Source of the DNA: Polaromonas sp. 39-63-25
Lineage (GTDB): Bacteria; Pseudomonadota; Gammaproteobacteria; Burkholderiales; Burkholderiaceae_C
Direction: 5' to 3'
Assembly: GCF_002278925.1 (NCBI RefSeq)
Contig: NZ_NCJH01000024.1
Location: forward strand, 1 to 64,000
DNA length: 64,000 bases
Shown here: positions 33,758 through 44,932 of the stretch, piece after piece
Position numbering within the stretch: position 1 is the first letter of the stretch
Layout: each line of letters opens with the position of its first letter
The notes under the pieces: generated by a model
What the model was told of the DNA's origin: nothing
Seen by the model: only the letters and a program-made list of their open reading frames with translations
The model's database searches: none
Made by a program: the position numbers and the translations under genes

Positions 33758-33803
33758 CAAGGGCTTTGCTAATAACCGGCCTGTAACCTGCTCGTAATTT
33801 GTG

Positions 33804-34313
33804 ATGGTCAAAATGACAGATTCGGTGGTTCTTCCGTTGGCAAAGGCTCCGACTCAGGTAACTGAGGCGGGGGAAGAAAATTTCAAGCCGCTGACGCGCG
33901 AAGAAGCGCAGAAGCTGCGCGAAGCCAGTCCTTCGCTGTCGCCCTGGTGGGTGGTGGCCGGGCAACTGGTGGCCGGAGTCCTGGTGGCCTGTGTTGCCTG
34001 GGCTTTGACCGGAAGACAAAACGTGGCCTGGTCGGCGTTCTACGGCGCGCTGGCGGTGGTGATCCCTGCGGCGCTTTTTGTGCGCGGGCTGACCAGCAAG
34101 GTGTCTTCCATGAATGCGGGCGCTGCGGTGCTCGGGTTCTTTTTGTGGGAAATGGTCAAGATAGGCCTGACGATCGCGATGTTGTTCGCGGCGCCGCGGC
34201 TGATTGAAGATTTGAGCTGGCCTGCCATGTTGGCGGGCCTGATAGTGGCGATGAAAGTGTATTGGGGTGTGCTCTGGTTCAAGCCCAGGCGCCCCGGTAT
34301 CCACCCAACTTAA
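33804..34313 (+). CDS. atpI: ATP synthase subunit I
   Basis: The 169-residue product has a hydrophilic N-terminus and four membrane helices (WVVAGQLVAGVLVACVAWAL, GALAVVIPAALFVRGL, GFFLWEMVKIGLTIAMLFA, LAGLIVAMKVYWGVLWF). AtpI helps assembly of the c-ring. A GTG start three bases upstream is also in frame. It heads the atp operon, 16 bases before atpB, and is poorly conserved in general, so position supports the call. Confidence 0.88.
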   Translation: MVKMTDSVVLPLAKAPTQVTEAGEENFKPLTREEAQKLREASPSLSPWWVVAGQLVAGVLVACVAWALTGRQNVAWSAFYGALAVVIPAALFVRGLTSKVSSMNAGAAVLGFFLWEMVKIGLTIAMLFAAPRLIEDLSWPAMLAGLIVAMKVYWGVLWFKPRRPGIHPT

Positions 34314-34329
34314 CGAGACGAGTAGATAG

Positions 34330-35187
34330 ATGGCTTCTGCAAACGGACCTACCGCCGGCGAATACATTGGTCACCACCTGACCCATTGGCAAAACAAGCC
34401 AATGAGCGGTGTCATTGACTTCTCGGTGTACAACCTCGACTCCATCATCTGGGCGCTGCTCCTGGGTGTGGTTGGCAGCTTCTTCCTCTGGAAGGCTGCG
34501 CGCGCAGCAACCGCCGGCGTGCCGGGCCGCTTCCAGGCCGCCGTCGAGATCCTGGTCGAGATGGTCGACAGCCAGGCCAAGGGCATCATCAACAACGCGC
34601 AAAGCCGCAAGCTGGTGGCGCCCATGGCGCTGACCGTGTTTGTCTGGATTTTCCTGATGAACGCGATGGACTTGCTGCCCGTCGATCTGCTGCCCAAAAT
34701 CTGGGAAATGGTGTTTGCGGCGACTGGCCATGATCCGCACCATGCCTACATGCGCGTCGTGCCGACCGCCGATCTTTCGACCACGCTGGGCCTGTCGATG
34801 TCCGTGTTGCTGGTCTGCATTGCCTACAACATCAAGATCAAGGGCGCGGGCGGCTGGGTGCATGAGCTGTTCACGGCACCTTTCGGCAGCCATCCCATCT
34901 TGTGGCCCATCAACTTCCTGATGCAGATGATCGAGTTTGCGGCGAAAACCGTTTCTCACGGCATGCGACTGTTCGGCAACATGTATGCCGGCGAACTGGT
35001 TTTCATGCTGATCGCCCTGATGGGTGGTGCTGCCGCCATGTCGCTGCCGGGCATCCTGCTGCCGATCGGCCATGTTCTGGCCGGCACCGTGTGGGCCATC
35101 TTCCATATTCTGATCATCACCTTGCAGGCCTTCATCTTCATGATGCTGACCCTGGTGTATGTGGGCCAGGCCCACGATCATCACTGA
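34330..35187 (+). CDS. atpB: ATP synthase F0 subunit a
   Basis: The 285-residue product has the half-channels and the conserved Arg in [17 protein letters not shown]. Other boxes are GFWSLDS-like [13 protein letters not shown] in the first helix, [21 protein letters not shown], and [21 protein letters not shown] near the end. It conducts protons to the c-ring in the inner membrane. A 16-base gap separates it from atpI. Confidence 0.97.
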   Translation: MASANGPTAGEYIGHHLTHWQNKPMSGVIDFSVYNLDSIIWALLLGVVGSFFLWKAARAATAGVPGRFQAAVEILVEMVDSQAKGIINNAQSRKLVAPMALTVFVWIFLMNAMDLLPVDLLPKIWEMVFAATGHDPHHAYMRVVPTADLSTTLGLSMSVLLVCIAYNIKIKGAGGWVHELFTAPFGSHPILWPINFLMQMIEFAAKTVSHGMRLFGNMYAGELVFMLIALMGGAAAMSLPGILLPIGHVLAGTVWAIFHILIITLQAFIFMMLTLVYVGQAHDHH

Positions 35188-35254
35188 GTTTGTCAGTCTG
35201 GTTTCTCTTTCTTTCTTTTGTTTGTTAGTTAACTTAAATCCATAGGAGCTTTAA

Positions 35255-35503
<249 letters not shown>

Positions 35504-35533
35504 TCGTCACAACCCCGACAGAAAGGCGTTGCC

Positions 35534-36004
35534 GTGAGTATTAATGCAACCCTGTTCGTCCAGGCGATTGTTTTCGCGATCCTGGTGTGGTTCACAATGA
35601 AATTTGTGTGGCCGCCCATTACGAAAGCGCTGGACGAGCGTGCCCAAAAAATCGCTGAAGGCCTCGCTGCCGCCGACAAGGCCAAGTCCGAACTCTCCGT
35701 TGCCAACAAGCGCGTGGAAGAAGAGCTTGCCAAGTCGCGCAATGAGTCGGCCGTGCGCCTGGCTGAAGCGGAGCGCCGCGCCCAGTCCATGATCGAAGAG
35801 GCCAAGGCCAAGGCTGCGGAAGAAGGCAACAAGATCATTGCCGCTGCCAAGGTCGAAGCCGAGCAGCAAACCGTCAAGGCCCGTGAGACCCTGCGCGAGC
35901 AGGTCGCCGCACTGGCTGTCAAGGGTGCCGAGCAGATTCTGCGCAAGGAAGTCAATGCCGGTGTGCATGCTGACTTGCTGGGCCGCCTGAAGACCGAACT
36001 TTGA
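35534..36004 (+). CDS. atpF: ATP synthase F0 subunit b
   Basis: The 156-residue product starts at GTG35534 ([20 protein letters not shown]), with one N-terminal membrane helix and then a long coiled coil rich in Ala, Lys and Glu ([20 protein letters not shown]). It is the peripheral stalk that joins F1 to the membrane. GAAAGGC lies upstream at about eight bases. Confidence 0.97.
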   Translation: MSINATLFVQAIVFAILVWFTMKFVWPPITKALDERAQKIAEGLAAADKAKSELSVANKRVEEELAKSRNESAVRLAEAERRAQSMIEEAKAKAAEEGNKIIAAAKVEAEQQTVKARETLREQVAALAVKGAEQILRKEVNAGVHADLLGRLKTEL

Positions 36005-36017
36005 GAGGGGTGTCACC

Positions 36018-36548
36018 ATGGCCGAACTAGCCACCATTGCCCGTCCTTACGCTGAAGCCCTGTTCAAGGCCTCCGGGTCTGACCTGGGCGGCACCTCGAC
36101 CTGGCTCGATGAGCTGGCGGCCGTCGCGAGCAATGTCCAGTTGCAGCAGTTTGCCGGCAACCCCAGCGTGACGGCGTCGCTGACGTTCGACGTGATCGCC
36201 GGTGTTGTCAAGGCAACGTTGCCGGAAGCTGCGAAAAACTTCCTGCGCGCCGTGATCGACAACGGCCGCATCAGCGTTCTGCCGGAAATTGCCAGCCAGT
36301 TCCGCGCATTGAAAAATGCGAAGAGCGGTTCGTCCGATGCCACCGTTTACAGCGCCTTTGCGCTTGAGGGTGCGGCACTGGCCGATCTGGCGGCGACGCT
36401 GGAAAAGCGCTTTGGCCGCAAGCTCAACCTCACGGTGGAGCTGGAGCCGGCCCTGATCGGCGGCGTGCGTGTCGTGGTGGGTGACGAGGTGCTGGACACC
36501 TCGGTGAAAGCCCGTTTAGAGCAAATGAAAGTGGCGCTGATTTCCTGA
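36018..36548 (+). CDS. atpH: ATP synthase F1 subunit delta
   Basis: The 176-residue product has the delta N-terminus [15 protein letters not shown] and the C-terminal [20 protein letters not shown] then [17 protein letters not shown]. It links the b dimer to the top of the alpha/beta hexamer. GAGAGGGG lies upstream at a normal distance. Confidence 0.97.
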   Translation: MAELATIARPYAEALFKASGSDLGGTSTWLDELAAVASNVQLQQFAGNPSVTASLTFDVIAGVVKATLPEAAKNFLRAVIDNGRISVLPEIASQFRALKNAKSGSSDATVYSAFALEGAALADLAATLEKRFGRKLNLTVELEPALIGGVRVVVGDEVLDTSVKARLEQMKVALIS

Positions 36549-36609
36549 GCTGACGCCAAGGCGCAGCACCCAGGTTTTTAGCCAACAACATAGAAAGAAG
36601 GAAAGAGTC

Positions 36610-38163
36610 ATGCAACTCAATCCCGCAGAAATTTCTGAACTGATCAAGAGCCGTATCGAAGGCCTGACTGTCAGTGCCGACATCCGTAACCAGGGTACCG
36701 TTGTGTCGGTGTCCGACGGCATCGTCCGCGTCCATGGCCTGTCCGATGTGATGCAGGGCGAGATGCTGGAATTCCCGCCCACGGCGGACGGAACGCCCAC
36801 CTACGGCCTGGCGCTGAACCTCGAGCGCGACTCGGTCGGCTCGGTGATTCTGGGTGAATACGAACACATCGCCGAAGGCGACACCGTCAAGTGCACGGGT
36901 CGCATTCTGGAAGTGCCGGTCGGTCCCGAGCTGCTTGGCCGCGTGGTCAACGCCCTCGGCCAGCCTATCGACGGCAAGGGCCCGATCAACGCCAAGATGA
37001 CCGACGTGATCGAAAAGGTCGCACCGGGCGTGATTGCCCGTAAATCGGTTGACCAGCCCCTGCAGACCGGCCTGAAGTCCATCGACTCCATGGTGCCCGT
37101 CGGCCGCGGCCAGCGCGAACTGATCATCGGTGACCGCCAGACCGGTAAAACGGCTGTGGCGATTGACGCCATCATCAACCAGAAGGGCCAGGGCGTCTCC
37201 TGCGTTTACGTCGCGATTGGCCAGAAGGCCTCGTCGATCAAGAACGTGGTGCGTTCGCTGGAGCAGGCCGGCGCGATGGACTACACCATCGTCGTGGCAG
37301 CTTCTGCTTCCGAATCGGCTGCCATGCAGTACGTCAGCGCCTACTCCGGCTGCACCATGGGCGAGTACTTCCGCGACCGCGGCCAGGACGCGCTGATTGT
37401 GTATGACGACCTGTCCAAGCAGGCCGTGGCTTACCGCCAGGTCTCGCTGCTGCTGCGTCGTCCGCCAGGCCGCGAAGCCTATCCCGGCGACGTGTTCTAT
37501 CTCCACAGCCGTCTGCTCGAGCGCGCCGCGCGCGTGAACGAAAAATACGTCGAAGACTTCACCAAGGGTGAAGTCAAGGGCAAGACCGGTTCGCTGACGG
37601 CCCTGCCGATCATCGAAACGCAGGCCGGCGACGTGTCCGCCTTCGTGCCGACCAACGTGATCTCGATCACCGACGGCCAGATCTTCCTGGAAACCAGCCT
37701 GTTTAACGCCGGTATCCGTCCCGCCATCAACGCCGGTATTTCGGTGTCGCGCGTCGGTGGTGCTGCCCAGACCAAGCTGATCAAGAACCTGTCCGGCGGT
37801 ATCCGTACCGATCTGGCCCAGTACCGTGAGCTGGCTGCGTTTGCGCAGTTCGCCTCCGATCTGGACGAGGCCACCCGCAAGCAGCTCGACCGCGGTGCCC
37901 GCGTGACCGAACTGCTCAAGCAGGCGCAGTATTCGCCGCTGTCCATCTCCAACATGGCCTCCACGCTGTTTGCAGTGAACAAGGGCTTCATGGACGATGT
38001 CGAGGTCAAGAAGGTCCTGGCTTTTGAAGCCGGCCTGCATAGTTACCTCAAGGACAAGCACGCAGCACTGATGGCCAAGCTCGAAGCGGCCAAGGCGATG
38101 GACAAGGACGCCGAGGCAGAAATGACCACGGCCGTGGCTGCGTTCAAGAAGTCGTTTGCCTGA
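36610..38163 (+). CDS. atpA: ATP synthase F1 subunit alpha
   Basis: The 517-residue product has the non-catalytic nucleotide site GDRQTGKT (174-181), the [14 protein letters not shown] region before it and the alpha signature in [17 protein letters not shown]. Length is normal for bacteria. GAAAGAG precedes the ATG by several bases. Confidence 0.98.
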   Translation: MQLNPAEISELIKSRIEGLTVSADIRNQGTVVSVSDGIVRVHGLSDVMQGEMLEFPPTADGTPTYGLALNLERDSVGSVILGEYEHIAEGDTVKCTGRILEVPVGPELLGRVVNALGQPIDGKGPINAKMTDVIEKVAPGVIARKSVDQPLQTGLKSIDSMVPVGRGQRELIIGDRQTGKTAVAIDAIINQKGQGVSCVYVAIGQKASSIKNVVRSLEQAGAMDYTIVVAASASESAAMQYVSAYSGCTMGEYFRDRGQDALIVYDDLSKQAVAYRQVSLLLRRPPGREAYPGDVFYLHSRLLERAARVNEKYVEDFTKGEVKGKTGSLTALPIIETQAGDVSAFVPTNVISITDGQIFLETSLFNAGIRPAINAGISVSRVGGAAQTKLIKNLSGGIRTDLAQYRELAAFAQFASDLDEATRKQLDRGARVTELLKQAQYSPLSISNMASTLFAVNKGFMDDVEVKKVLAFEAGLHSYLKDKHAALMAKLEAAKAMDKDAEAEMTTAVAAFKKSFA

Positions 38164-38216
38164 TTCGGACCTGAAGACATCAAAGCCCAGGGCTTAGAAA
38201 CCATTTAGGAAGCAAT

Positions 38217-39083
38217 ATGGCAGCAGGCAAGGAAATACGCGGCAAGATCAAGTCGGTGGAAAACACCCGCAAGATCACCAAAGCCATGGAAATGGTGGCG
38301 GCCTCCAAAATGCGCAAGGCGCAGGAACGGATGCGCGCTGCCCGACCTTACAGCGACAAGATTCGCAACATCACGGCCAATCTGGCCCAGGCCAATCCCG
38401 AGTACACCCACGCCTTCATGCAGGTCAACGATGCCAAGGCCGGCGGCTTCATCGTGGTCACGACCGACAAGGGCCTGTGCGGCGGTTTGAACACCAACCT
38501 GCTGCGTCAGGTCACGGTCAAGCTCAAGGACATGCAGGCGGCGGGTCAGGGCATCCAGTCGGTGGCCATCGGCAACAAGGGCCTGGGCTTTCTGAACCGG
38601 ATCGGCGCGCAGGTGGTGTCGCATGCGACGCAGCTGGGCGACAAACCCCATCTGGACAAGCTGATCGGGCCGGTCAAGGTGCTGCTGGATGCGTACAGCG
38701 AGGGCAAGATCAATGCGGTTTACCTTTGCTACACACGCTTCATCAACACCATGCGCCAGGAGCCCGTGGTCGAGCAGTTGCTGCCGCTGACGGCAGACCG
38801 GCTGCAGGCTGACAAGGATCAGCACGGCTGGGACTACATCTATGAGCCTGATGCACAGACGGTCATTGACGACCTGCTGGTCCGTTACGTCGAAGCGCTG
38901 GTTTACCAGGCGGTCGCCGAAAACATGGCGTCCGAGCAGTCGGCCCGCATGGTGGCCATGAAGGCCGCCACGGACAACGCCGGCAGCGTGATTGGCGAAC
39001 TCAAATTGGTTTACAACAAAACGCGTCAAGCGGCGATCACGAAAGAACTTTCGGAAATCGTCGCCGGTGCCGCAGCGGTTTAA
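38217..39083 (+). CDS. atpG: ATP synthase F1 subunit gamma
   Basis: The 288-residue rotor subunit starts [20 protein letters not shown], has [14 protein letters not shown], and the C-terminal helix [20 protein letters not shown] typical of gamma. It turns inside the hexamer and couples ion flow to catalysis. AGGAAG lies upstream at about seven bases. Confidence 0.97.
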   Translation: MAAGKEIRGKIKSVENTRKITKAMEMVAASKMRKAQERMRAARPYSDKIRNITANLAQANPEYTHAFMQVNDAKAGGFIVVTTDKGLCGGLNTNLLRQVTVKLKDMQAAGQGIQSVAIGNKGLGFLNRIGAQVVSHATQLGDKPHLDKLIGPVKVLLDAYSEGKINAVYLCYTRFINTMRQEPVVEQLLPLTADRLQADKDQHGWDYIYEPDAQTVIDDLLVRYVEALVYQAVAENMASEQSARMVAMKAATDNAGSVIGELKLVYNKTRQAAITKELSEIVAGAAAV

Positions 39084-39102
39084 ACCGCGATTCAAGATTT
39101 AA

Positions 39103-40527
<1,425 letters not shown>

Positions 40528-40530
40528 GTC

Positions 40531-40956
40531 ATGGACACCTCACACACCATCCATGTCGATGTTGTCAGCGCGGAAGAGTCCATCTTTTCCGGCGAGGCCA
40601 AATTCGTGGCTTTGCCGGGCGAGGCGGGCGAGCTGGGGATCTACCCACGTCACACGCCGCTGATCACCCGGATCAAGCCCGGTGCTGTGCGTATTGAAAA
40701 GGCCGATGGTTCGGAAGAGTTTGTTTTCGTGGCCGGCGGCCTGCTCGAAGTGCAGCCCCACTGTGTCACGGTGCTGTCCGACACCGCCATCCGCGGCAAG
40801 GACCTCGACGAAGCCAAGGCCACCGCCGCCAAAGCCGCCGCCGAGGAGGCGCTGAAAAATGCCAAAACCGATATTGATATCGCAATGGCCCAGTCCGAGC
40901 TGGCCGTGATGGCCGCGCAGATTGCGGCCCTGCGCAAGTTCCGCCAGAAAAAATAA
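40531..40956 (+). CDS. atpC: ATP synthase F1 subunit epsilon
   Basis: The 141-residue product has the beta-barrel N-domain ([14 protein letters not shown]-type start [31 protein letters not shown]) and a C-terminal helical hairpin [20 protein letters not shown]. It inhibits ATP hydrolysis and rotates with gamma. It lies three bases after atpD and is followed by a terminator. Confidence 0.96.
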   Translation: MDTSHTIHVDVVSAEESIFSGEAKFVALPGEAGELGIYPRHTPLITRIKPGAVRIEKADGSEEFVFVAGGLLEVQPHCVTVLSDTAIRGKDLDEAKATAAKAAAEEALKNAKTDIDIAMAQSELAVMAAQIAALRKFRQKK

Positions 40957-40972
40957 GCGGAATCGCCCCACC

Positions 40973-41005
40973 AAAAAGCCCCGCCCGTCAGGCCGGGGCT
41001 TTTTT
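40973..41005 (+). terminator. Terminator of the atp operon
   Basis: Five A, GCCCCG, loop CCCGTCAGGC, CGGGGC and a run of six T. It lies 16 bases after the atpC stop. Confidence 0.9.
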
Positions 41006-41104
41006 CATGGGCGCGACCCGTTTCCTGTCCGGGCCCAGGTCCGGCGCCGCGCGGCCGGCTGTTGCGGATGCGCTGCACCTGCGGAGCCATTTTTTATGCC
41101 AAAT

Positions 41105-41158
41105 TGATGCTTTCCCCTTGTCTGGCGGGCGCGAACAGCTATCAAATCAGGAGTTGCT
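41105..41158 (-). repeat. Dispersed intergenic repeat, copy 6 of 7
   Basis: On the minus strand: CTCCTGATTTGATAGCTGTT, CGCGCCCGCCAGACAAGGGG and AAAGCATCAATTT. It aligns base for base to copy 1. It lies in the gap between atpC and the small gene at 41299. Confidence 0.8.
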
Positions 41159-41216
41159 GTAACAGCTGGACACGAGAAGGGCCAGCAGGGTGCGCCGGCG
41201 GGCGTTATTGTCTCCA

Positions 41217-41266
41217 GGAGCCTGTCGGGCTTGGGGCGTCGACGATTCCCAAGCCCGACAGGCTCC
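41217..41266. repeat. Perfect 19-bp inverted repeat
   Basis: GGAGCCTGTCGGGCTTGGG (41217-41235) pairs exactly with CCCAAGCCCGACAGGCTCC (41248-41266) around a 12-base loop that itself contains GTCGAC. No T run follows, so it is not a typical terminator. It lies 33 bases upstream of the small gene at 41299. Confidence 0.85.
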
Positions 41267-41298
41267 CAGGAGTTCAACCGGAAGACAAGGCGACACCA

Positions 41299-41442
41299 AT
41301 GGACAGCATTCTGGACAGTTTGACGTGGGCGGAAGAGTTGGAGCCCGGGCGCAAGGCCAGACGTTGGCGCCACGTGTGGCTCAAGCGGCTTCTCGTGCTG
41401 GTGGCTGTGGTCGCCGCTCTGGGCGTGCTCATGGTGCCGTGA
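41299..41442 (+). CDS. Small membrane protein, hypothetical
   Basis: The 47-residue product (MDSILDSLTWAEELEPGRKA then a basic stretch and the helix LLVLVAVVAALGVLMV) is a single-pass protein with a charged N-terminus. ACAAGG lies nine bases before ATG41299. The longer frame from 41062 would cross the repeat and inverted repeat and is rejected. Function is unknown; the support is the ribosome binding site and the clear membrane helix. Confidence 0.5.
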   Translation: MDSILDSLTWAEELEPGRKARRWRHVWLKRLLVLVAVVAALGVLMVP

Positions 41443-41453
41443 GTGCCCCCGGC

Positions 41454-41996
41454 TTAGCGCAGCAGGGGGGTGTCGGGCAGTTCGTTGGCTCCGGGCTCGG
41501 CGCCGTCAGGGCCTGCGCTCACAGCAAAGTGCTGCATCAGCACCGCCGAGGTTTCTTCCAGCGCCTGGGTCAGCCCGTCTTCATAACGCTTTTCCCGAAA
41601 CGCACTGGCCATGTGGGCCACCATGGCCTGCCACTGCGCCGGGCTCACATGCCTGGCCACGCTGCGGTCGGCCACGATTTCAATGGCGTGTTCGGCCAGC
41701 AGCACATAGATCAGCACGCCGTTGTTGTACTCGGTGTCCCAGACGCGCAATTTGCCAAACATCATCACTGCGCGTTCGCGTATGAGGGCATTGATGGGGG
41801 TGTTACTGCCCAGCCGCCACAGGTAGCTGGCGGGCAGTGAAGACTCGACACAGATGCGGATCTCTCCGCTGTGGCGCCGCTCGCTGGCGGCCACGCGCCG
41901 CGCCAGCCGGTCCAGCAGGTCGGGCGGGATGGCTCGCGCCGTGTCGGAGGCATCCAGCCACAGGTGCCGGATCAGGACCTTGAGCTTGCTGATCAT
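41454..41996 (-). CDS. TPM-domain protein, short
   Basis: The 180-residue product has a TPM (DUF477) domain core: RRHSGEIRICVESSLPASYL, RAVMMFGKLRVWDTEYNNGV and LIYVLLAEHAIEIVADRSVA, with the end EKRYEDGLTQALEETSAVL. No secretion signal is obvious. It lies next to a second TPM gene. ATG41996 is chosen with GGGGAG about 12 bases upstream; a GTG nine bases earlier is possible. Confidence 0.82.
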   Translation of the reverse strand: MISKLKVLIRHLWLDASDTARAIPPDLLDRLARRVAASERRHSGEIRICVESSLPASYLWRLGSNTPINALIRERAVMMFGKLRVWDTEYNNGVLIYVLLAEHAIEIVADRSVARHVSPAQWQAMVAHMASAFREKRYEDGLTQALEETSAVLMQHFAVSAGPDGAEPGANELPDTPLLR

Positions 41997-42001
41997 GATG
42001 T

Positions 42002-42964
42002 TCACCAACTCCCCGATGCGCCGCCGCCGCCGAAATCACCACCGCCACCGCTGCTGAAGCCGCCTCCACCGCCGCCACCCCAGCCGCCGCTGCTGCCACC
42101 GCCAAAGCCGCCACCGCCCCAGCCAGAGGATCGTCCCCCGCGCCCGGCGGAGCCCAGCGAGCCCACGCTGGCGATCAGGGCAAACACCGCACCGATCAGC
42201 GTGGCGACGCCACCAATCAGAAGGCTGCTGGTGAAAAACCAGGCCAGGCCGCCGACCGCGCTGCCGGTCACCAGGGCGCCCAGCTTGCGTCCGAAGATGC
42301 CCGACATCAGCCGGGCCCCTATCGGAACCGCAAAAAACAGGAACACCGCGATGTCGGTCCAGTTGAAACCCTTGCCGCCCGGGCTGCCTGCCTGTGCATC
42401 GGGCACGGGCAGGTTTTCCCCCTTGATCAGGGCGATGATCTGGTCGATGGCCGCGTCGAGCCCGCCGGCGAAGTCGCCCTGCCGGAACCGTGGCGTGATG
42501 GCACGGTCGATGATCTGGCGCGCCGCCAGGTCGGGGATCGCACCCTCCAGCGTCTTGGTGGTTTCGATGCGCACCTTGCGGTCGTTTTTCGCCACCACGA
42601 GCAACAGTCCGTCGCCGACGTCCTTGCGTCCGATCTTCCAGCTGTCGCCGACTCGCTGCGCATAGGCGGCGATGTCTTCCGGTGCGGTGGTCGGCACCAT
42701 CAGCACCACCACCTGCGCGCCGCGGGCCTGCTCGAAAGCCGCGAGTTTGGCCTCCAGCGCCTGGCGCTGCGCGGCATCGAGCGTCCCGGTGCTGTCCATC
42801 ACCCGCGCCGTCAGCGCCGGCACGGGCAGTACATCCTGCGCCCACGTTGTCAGGACGCTGAACAGCAGGCCGGCGGCCAGCAACAGGCCCGGCATCGCGC
42901 GCGCTACCGAGGCGACCGCGGCCCGGCCCGGGAGGCAAAACAAAGGGCGGGACACGACAGGCAA
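42002..42964 (-). CDS. TPM-domain membrane protein (YgcG-like) with Gly-rich tail
   Basis: The 320-residue product has a signal peptide or anchor at about residues 20-42 (PGLLLAAGLLFSVLTTWAQD), then a TPM domain (ALTARVMDSTGTLDAAQRQA, DGLLLVVAKNDRKVRIET), two or three membrane helices at about residues 205-265, and a C-terminal Gly/Ser-rich tail (from about 275). It lies directly downstream of the lemA-like gene, and TPM-lemA pairs are common. Function is unknown. Confidence 0.88.
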   Translation of the reverse strand: MPVVSRPLFCLPGRAAVASVARAMPGLLLAAGLLFSVLTTWAQDVLPVPALTARVMDSTGTLDAAQRQALEAKLAAFEQARGAQVVVLMVPTTAPEDIAAYAQRVGDSWKIGRKDVGDGLLLVVAKNDRKVRIETTKTLEGAIPDLAARQIIDRAITPRFRQGDFAGGLDAAIDQIIALIKGENLPVPDAQAGSPGGKGFNWTDIAVFLFFAVPIGARLMSGIFGRKLGALVTGSAVGGLAWFFTSSLLIGGVATLIGAVFALIASVGSLGSAGRGGRSSGWGGGGFGGGSSGGWGGGGGGGFSSGGGGDFGGGGASGSW

Positions 42965-42977
42965 GGCGCTGGGCCGA

Positions 42978-43586
42978 TTATTTCTTGTTGAAGTCCACGG
43001 TCGGCGGGGTCGAGATCTGTGCCTCGTTTTGCACGCTGAAGTTGGGTTTGACCGTGTAGCCGAACACCATGGCCGTCAGGTTGTTCGGAAAGCTGCGTGC
43101 GAGCACGTTGTAGGCCTGCACCGCCTGGATGTAGCGGTTGCGCGCCACCGTGATGCGGTTTTCCGTACCCTCGAGTTGAACGCGCAGGTCCTGAAAGCCC
43201 TGGTTGGCCTTGAGGTTGGGGTAGTTTTCCGTCACCACCAGCAGGCGCGACAGGGCAGAACTGAGCTCGCCCTGCGCCGCCTGGAATTTCGCAAAGGCTT
43301 CGGGGTTGTTCAGGGTCTCCGGCGTCACCTGCATGGAGGTGGCTTTGGCTCGGGCTTCCACGACCTTGGTCAGGGTTTCCTGCTCGAAATTCGCCTCACC
43401 CTTGACGGTGGCAACGATGTTGGGCACCAGATCGGCGCGGCGCTGGTACTGGTTGAGGACTTCCGACCAGGCCGACTTGGTCTGCTCGTCCAGGCGCTGG
43501 AAATCGTTATAGCCGCAGCCCGACAGCAGCAGGGCCAGAGCGGTGAAAAGGCCGGCAAGGCCCCGGCTGAAAAAAAGTGATTTCAT
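42978..43586 (-). CDS. LemA family protein
   Basis: The 202-residue product has a lipobox LLLSGC and then the LemA fold: helical QYQRRADLVPNIVATVKGEA, TSMQVTPETLNNPEAFAKFQ, SALSRLLVVTENYPNLKANQ and QAVQAYNVLARSFPNNLTAM. GGAGG lies seven bases before ATG43586. It is first of three genes with the TPM proteins. The exact function is not established. Confidence 0.92.
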   Translation of the reverse strand: MKSLFFSRGLAGLFTALALLLSGCGYNDFQRLDEQTKSAWSEVLNQYQRRADLVPNIVATVKGEANFEQETLTKVVEARAKATSMQVTPETLNNPEAFAKFQAAQGELSSALSRLLVVTENYPNLKANQGFQDLRVQLEGTENRITVARNRYIQAVQAYNVLARSFPNNLTAMVFGYTVKPNFSVQNEAQISTPPTVDFNKK

Positions 43587-43629
43587 GGCAAGCCTCCAAA
43601 AGTGCAAGCTGCAACACTACCATAGTCGA

Positions 43630-44448
43630 ATGTCGCCGCACCCTCTCAGCCCTCTCATTTATTCCCTCCAGGCCCCTGATCCGCGGCATGTGTTGCAGGC
43701 ATCTTTGCGGCCGGTGTCCGCCGCGGCTGCGGCCCGGCCGGGCCTGATCGTGGCGGGTGCCACCGGCGCGCTGGGCAGCGAGGTGCTGCGCCGGCTGGCC
43801 GGCAGCGGCGGCTTTGCGCACACCCACGTGCTCGCCCACGAGCCCATGAGCACCGGGCTGGCGCAGGTCTCGATAACGGCCGTGCGCGGGGAGGACATCG
43901 CTGCCTGGCCGGTGCGACCGCTGCCGGTGCAGACCGGGGTGGTGATGTTCGAGCCGCCCCGGCTGTACCATGACCGGGAGCGCGCGCTCTGGACGCCGCA
44001 GCCGGCCCAGCTGCCCGCGTTGGCGCAGTGGCTCAGGCGTTGTGGCGTCCAGACCCTGGTGCTGGTGTTGCCCCACGCGCCAGGCCGGCTGCCGCAGGCG
44101 CTGCGCCACGGCCTGGCCAGCATTGACGAACAGCAGGTGGCCGCGCTGGGGTTCGAAAGGGTGCTGCTGGTGCGTTCTGCGCAAAAGCAGCTGGCGCCGC
44201 GGGGCGGCAGTCTGCCCGAAAAGGTCGCCGCCTGGATGTTGTCCGCCCTCAGCTACATGATCCCGTCCGCAGCGCAACCGGTGCGTCCCGCCGGGCTGGC
44301 CGAGTTTGTGGATGTGGTCCTGCGGGTGCTGCCGCCGGGCATCCATGTGGTGGCGCCCGAACTGTTGTGGCAGGCCGTGCAGGCGCCCCGCATGCAGGAC
44401 GTGGTGCGGGCGTGGCTTAATACAGGGCAACCCTCCCCGGCGGACTGA
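43630..44448 (+). CDS. Short NAD(P)-binding Rossmann protein
   Basis: The 272-residue product (MSPHPLSPLIYSLQAPD) has an unusual N-terminal extension, then a Rossmann start GLIVAGATGALGSEVLRRLA at about residues 38-57. Further motifs, VLVLPHAPGRLPQALR and ERVLLVRSAQ, fit an extended SDR-like sugar epimerase or saccharopine-like fold only loosely. Function is unknown. The longer frame from 43543 lies over the start of lemA and is rejected. Confidence 0.75.
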   Translation: MSPHPLSPLIYSLQAPDPRHVLQASLRPVSAAAAARPGLIVAGATGALGSEVLRRLAGSGGFAHTHVLAHEPMSTGLAQVSITAVRGEDIAAWPVRPLPVQTGVVMFEPPRLYHDRERALWTPQPAQLPALAQWLRRCGVQTLVLVLPHAPGRLPQALRHGLASIDEQQVAALGFERVLLVRSAQKQLAPRGGSLPEKVAAWMLSALSYMIPSAAQPVRPAGLAEFVDVVLRVLPPGIHVVAPELLWQAVQAPRMQDVVRAWLNTGQPSPAD

Positions 44449-44472
44449 ACATACACATCCCCCTATCTACCC

Positions 44473-44919
44473 ATGCGAAAACCCAAAGTTTCCCCGGCCA
44501 CCAGCGGCAATGCCGATGAGATCGAGACGGCTTTTTACGAGGCGCTGCAGGGCGGCGACATCGAGCGGCTGATGGCCTGCTGGGCCGACGAAGACGACAT
44601 TGTCTGTGTTCACCCCGGCGGAGCGCGGCTTGTGGGCGCGGGTGCGATACGCGCTGCCTTTGACGCCATGTTTGCCAACGGCAGCATTCGGGCGCATCCC
44701 GAAAAGGTCCGCAAGATCGAAGCCATGGGCGCCAGCGTGCACAGCGTGCTCGAGCGCATCGAGGTCATGACCGAAGAGGGCCCGCGCCATGCTTATGTGA
44801 TCGCCACCAACGTGTACCACAAGACGGCGCAGGGTTGGCGCCTGGTGGCCCACCATGCCAGCCCCGGCACGCCCCGCGAGATGCAGGAAATCTCCGACAG
44901 CCCGCAAGTGCTGCACTGA
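44473..44919 (+). CDS. NTF2-like (SnoaL_3-type) protein
   Basis: The 148-residue product has the small alpha+beta cone fold: EIETAFYEALQGGDIERLMA, CVHPGGARLVGAGAIRAAFD, MTEEGPRHAYVIATNVYHKT and GWRLVAHHASPGT. Such proteins are often lone ligand-binding or isomerase-like domains; no function can be given. It lies 14 bases before the hydrolase gene and may be cotranscribed with it. Confidence 0.85.
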   Translation: MRKPKVSPATSGNADEIETAFYEALQGGDIERLMACWADEDDIVCVHPGGARLVGAGAIRAAFDAMFANGSIRAHPEKVRKIEAMGASVHSVLERIEVMTEEGPRHAYVIATNVYHKTAQGWRLVAHHASPGTPREMQEISDSPQVLH

Positions 44920-44932
44920 GGCGGAAGACGCG

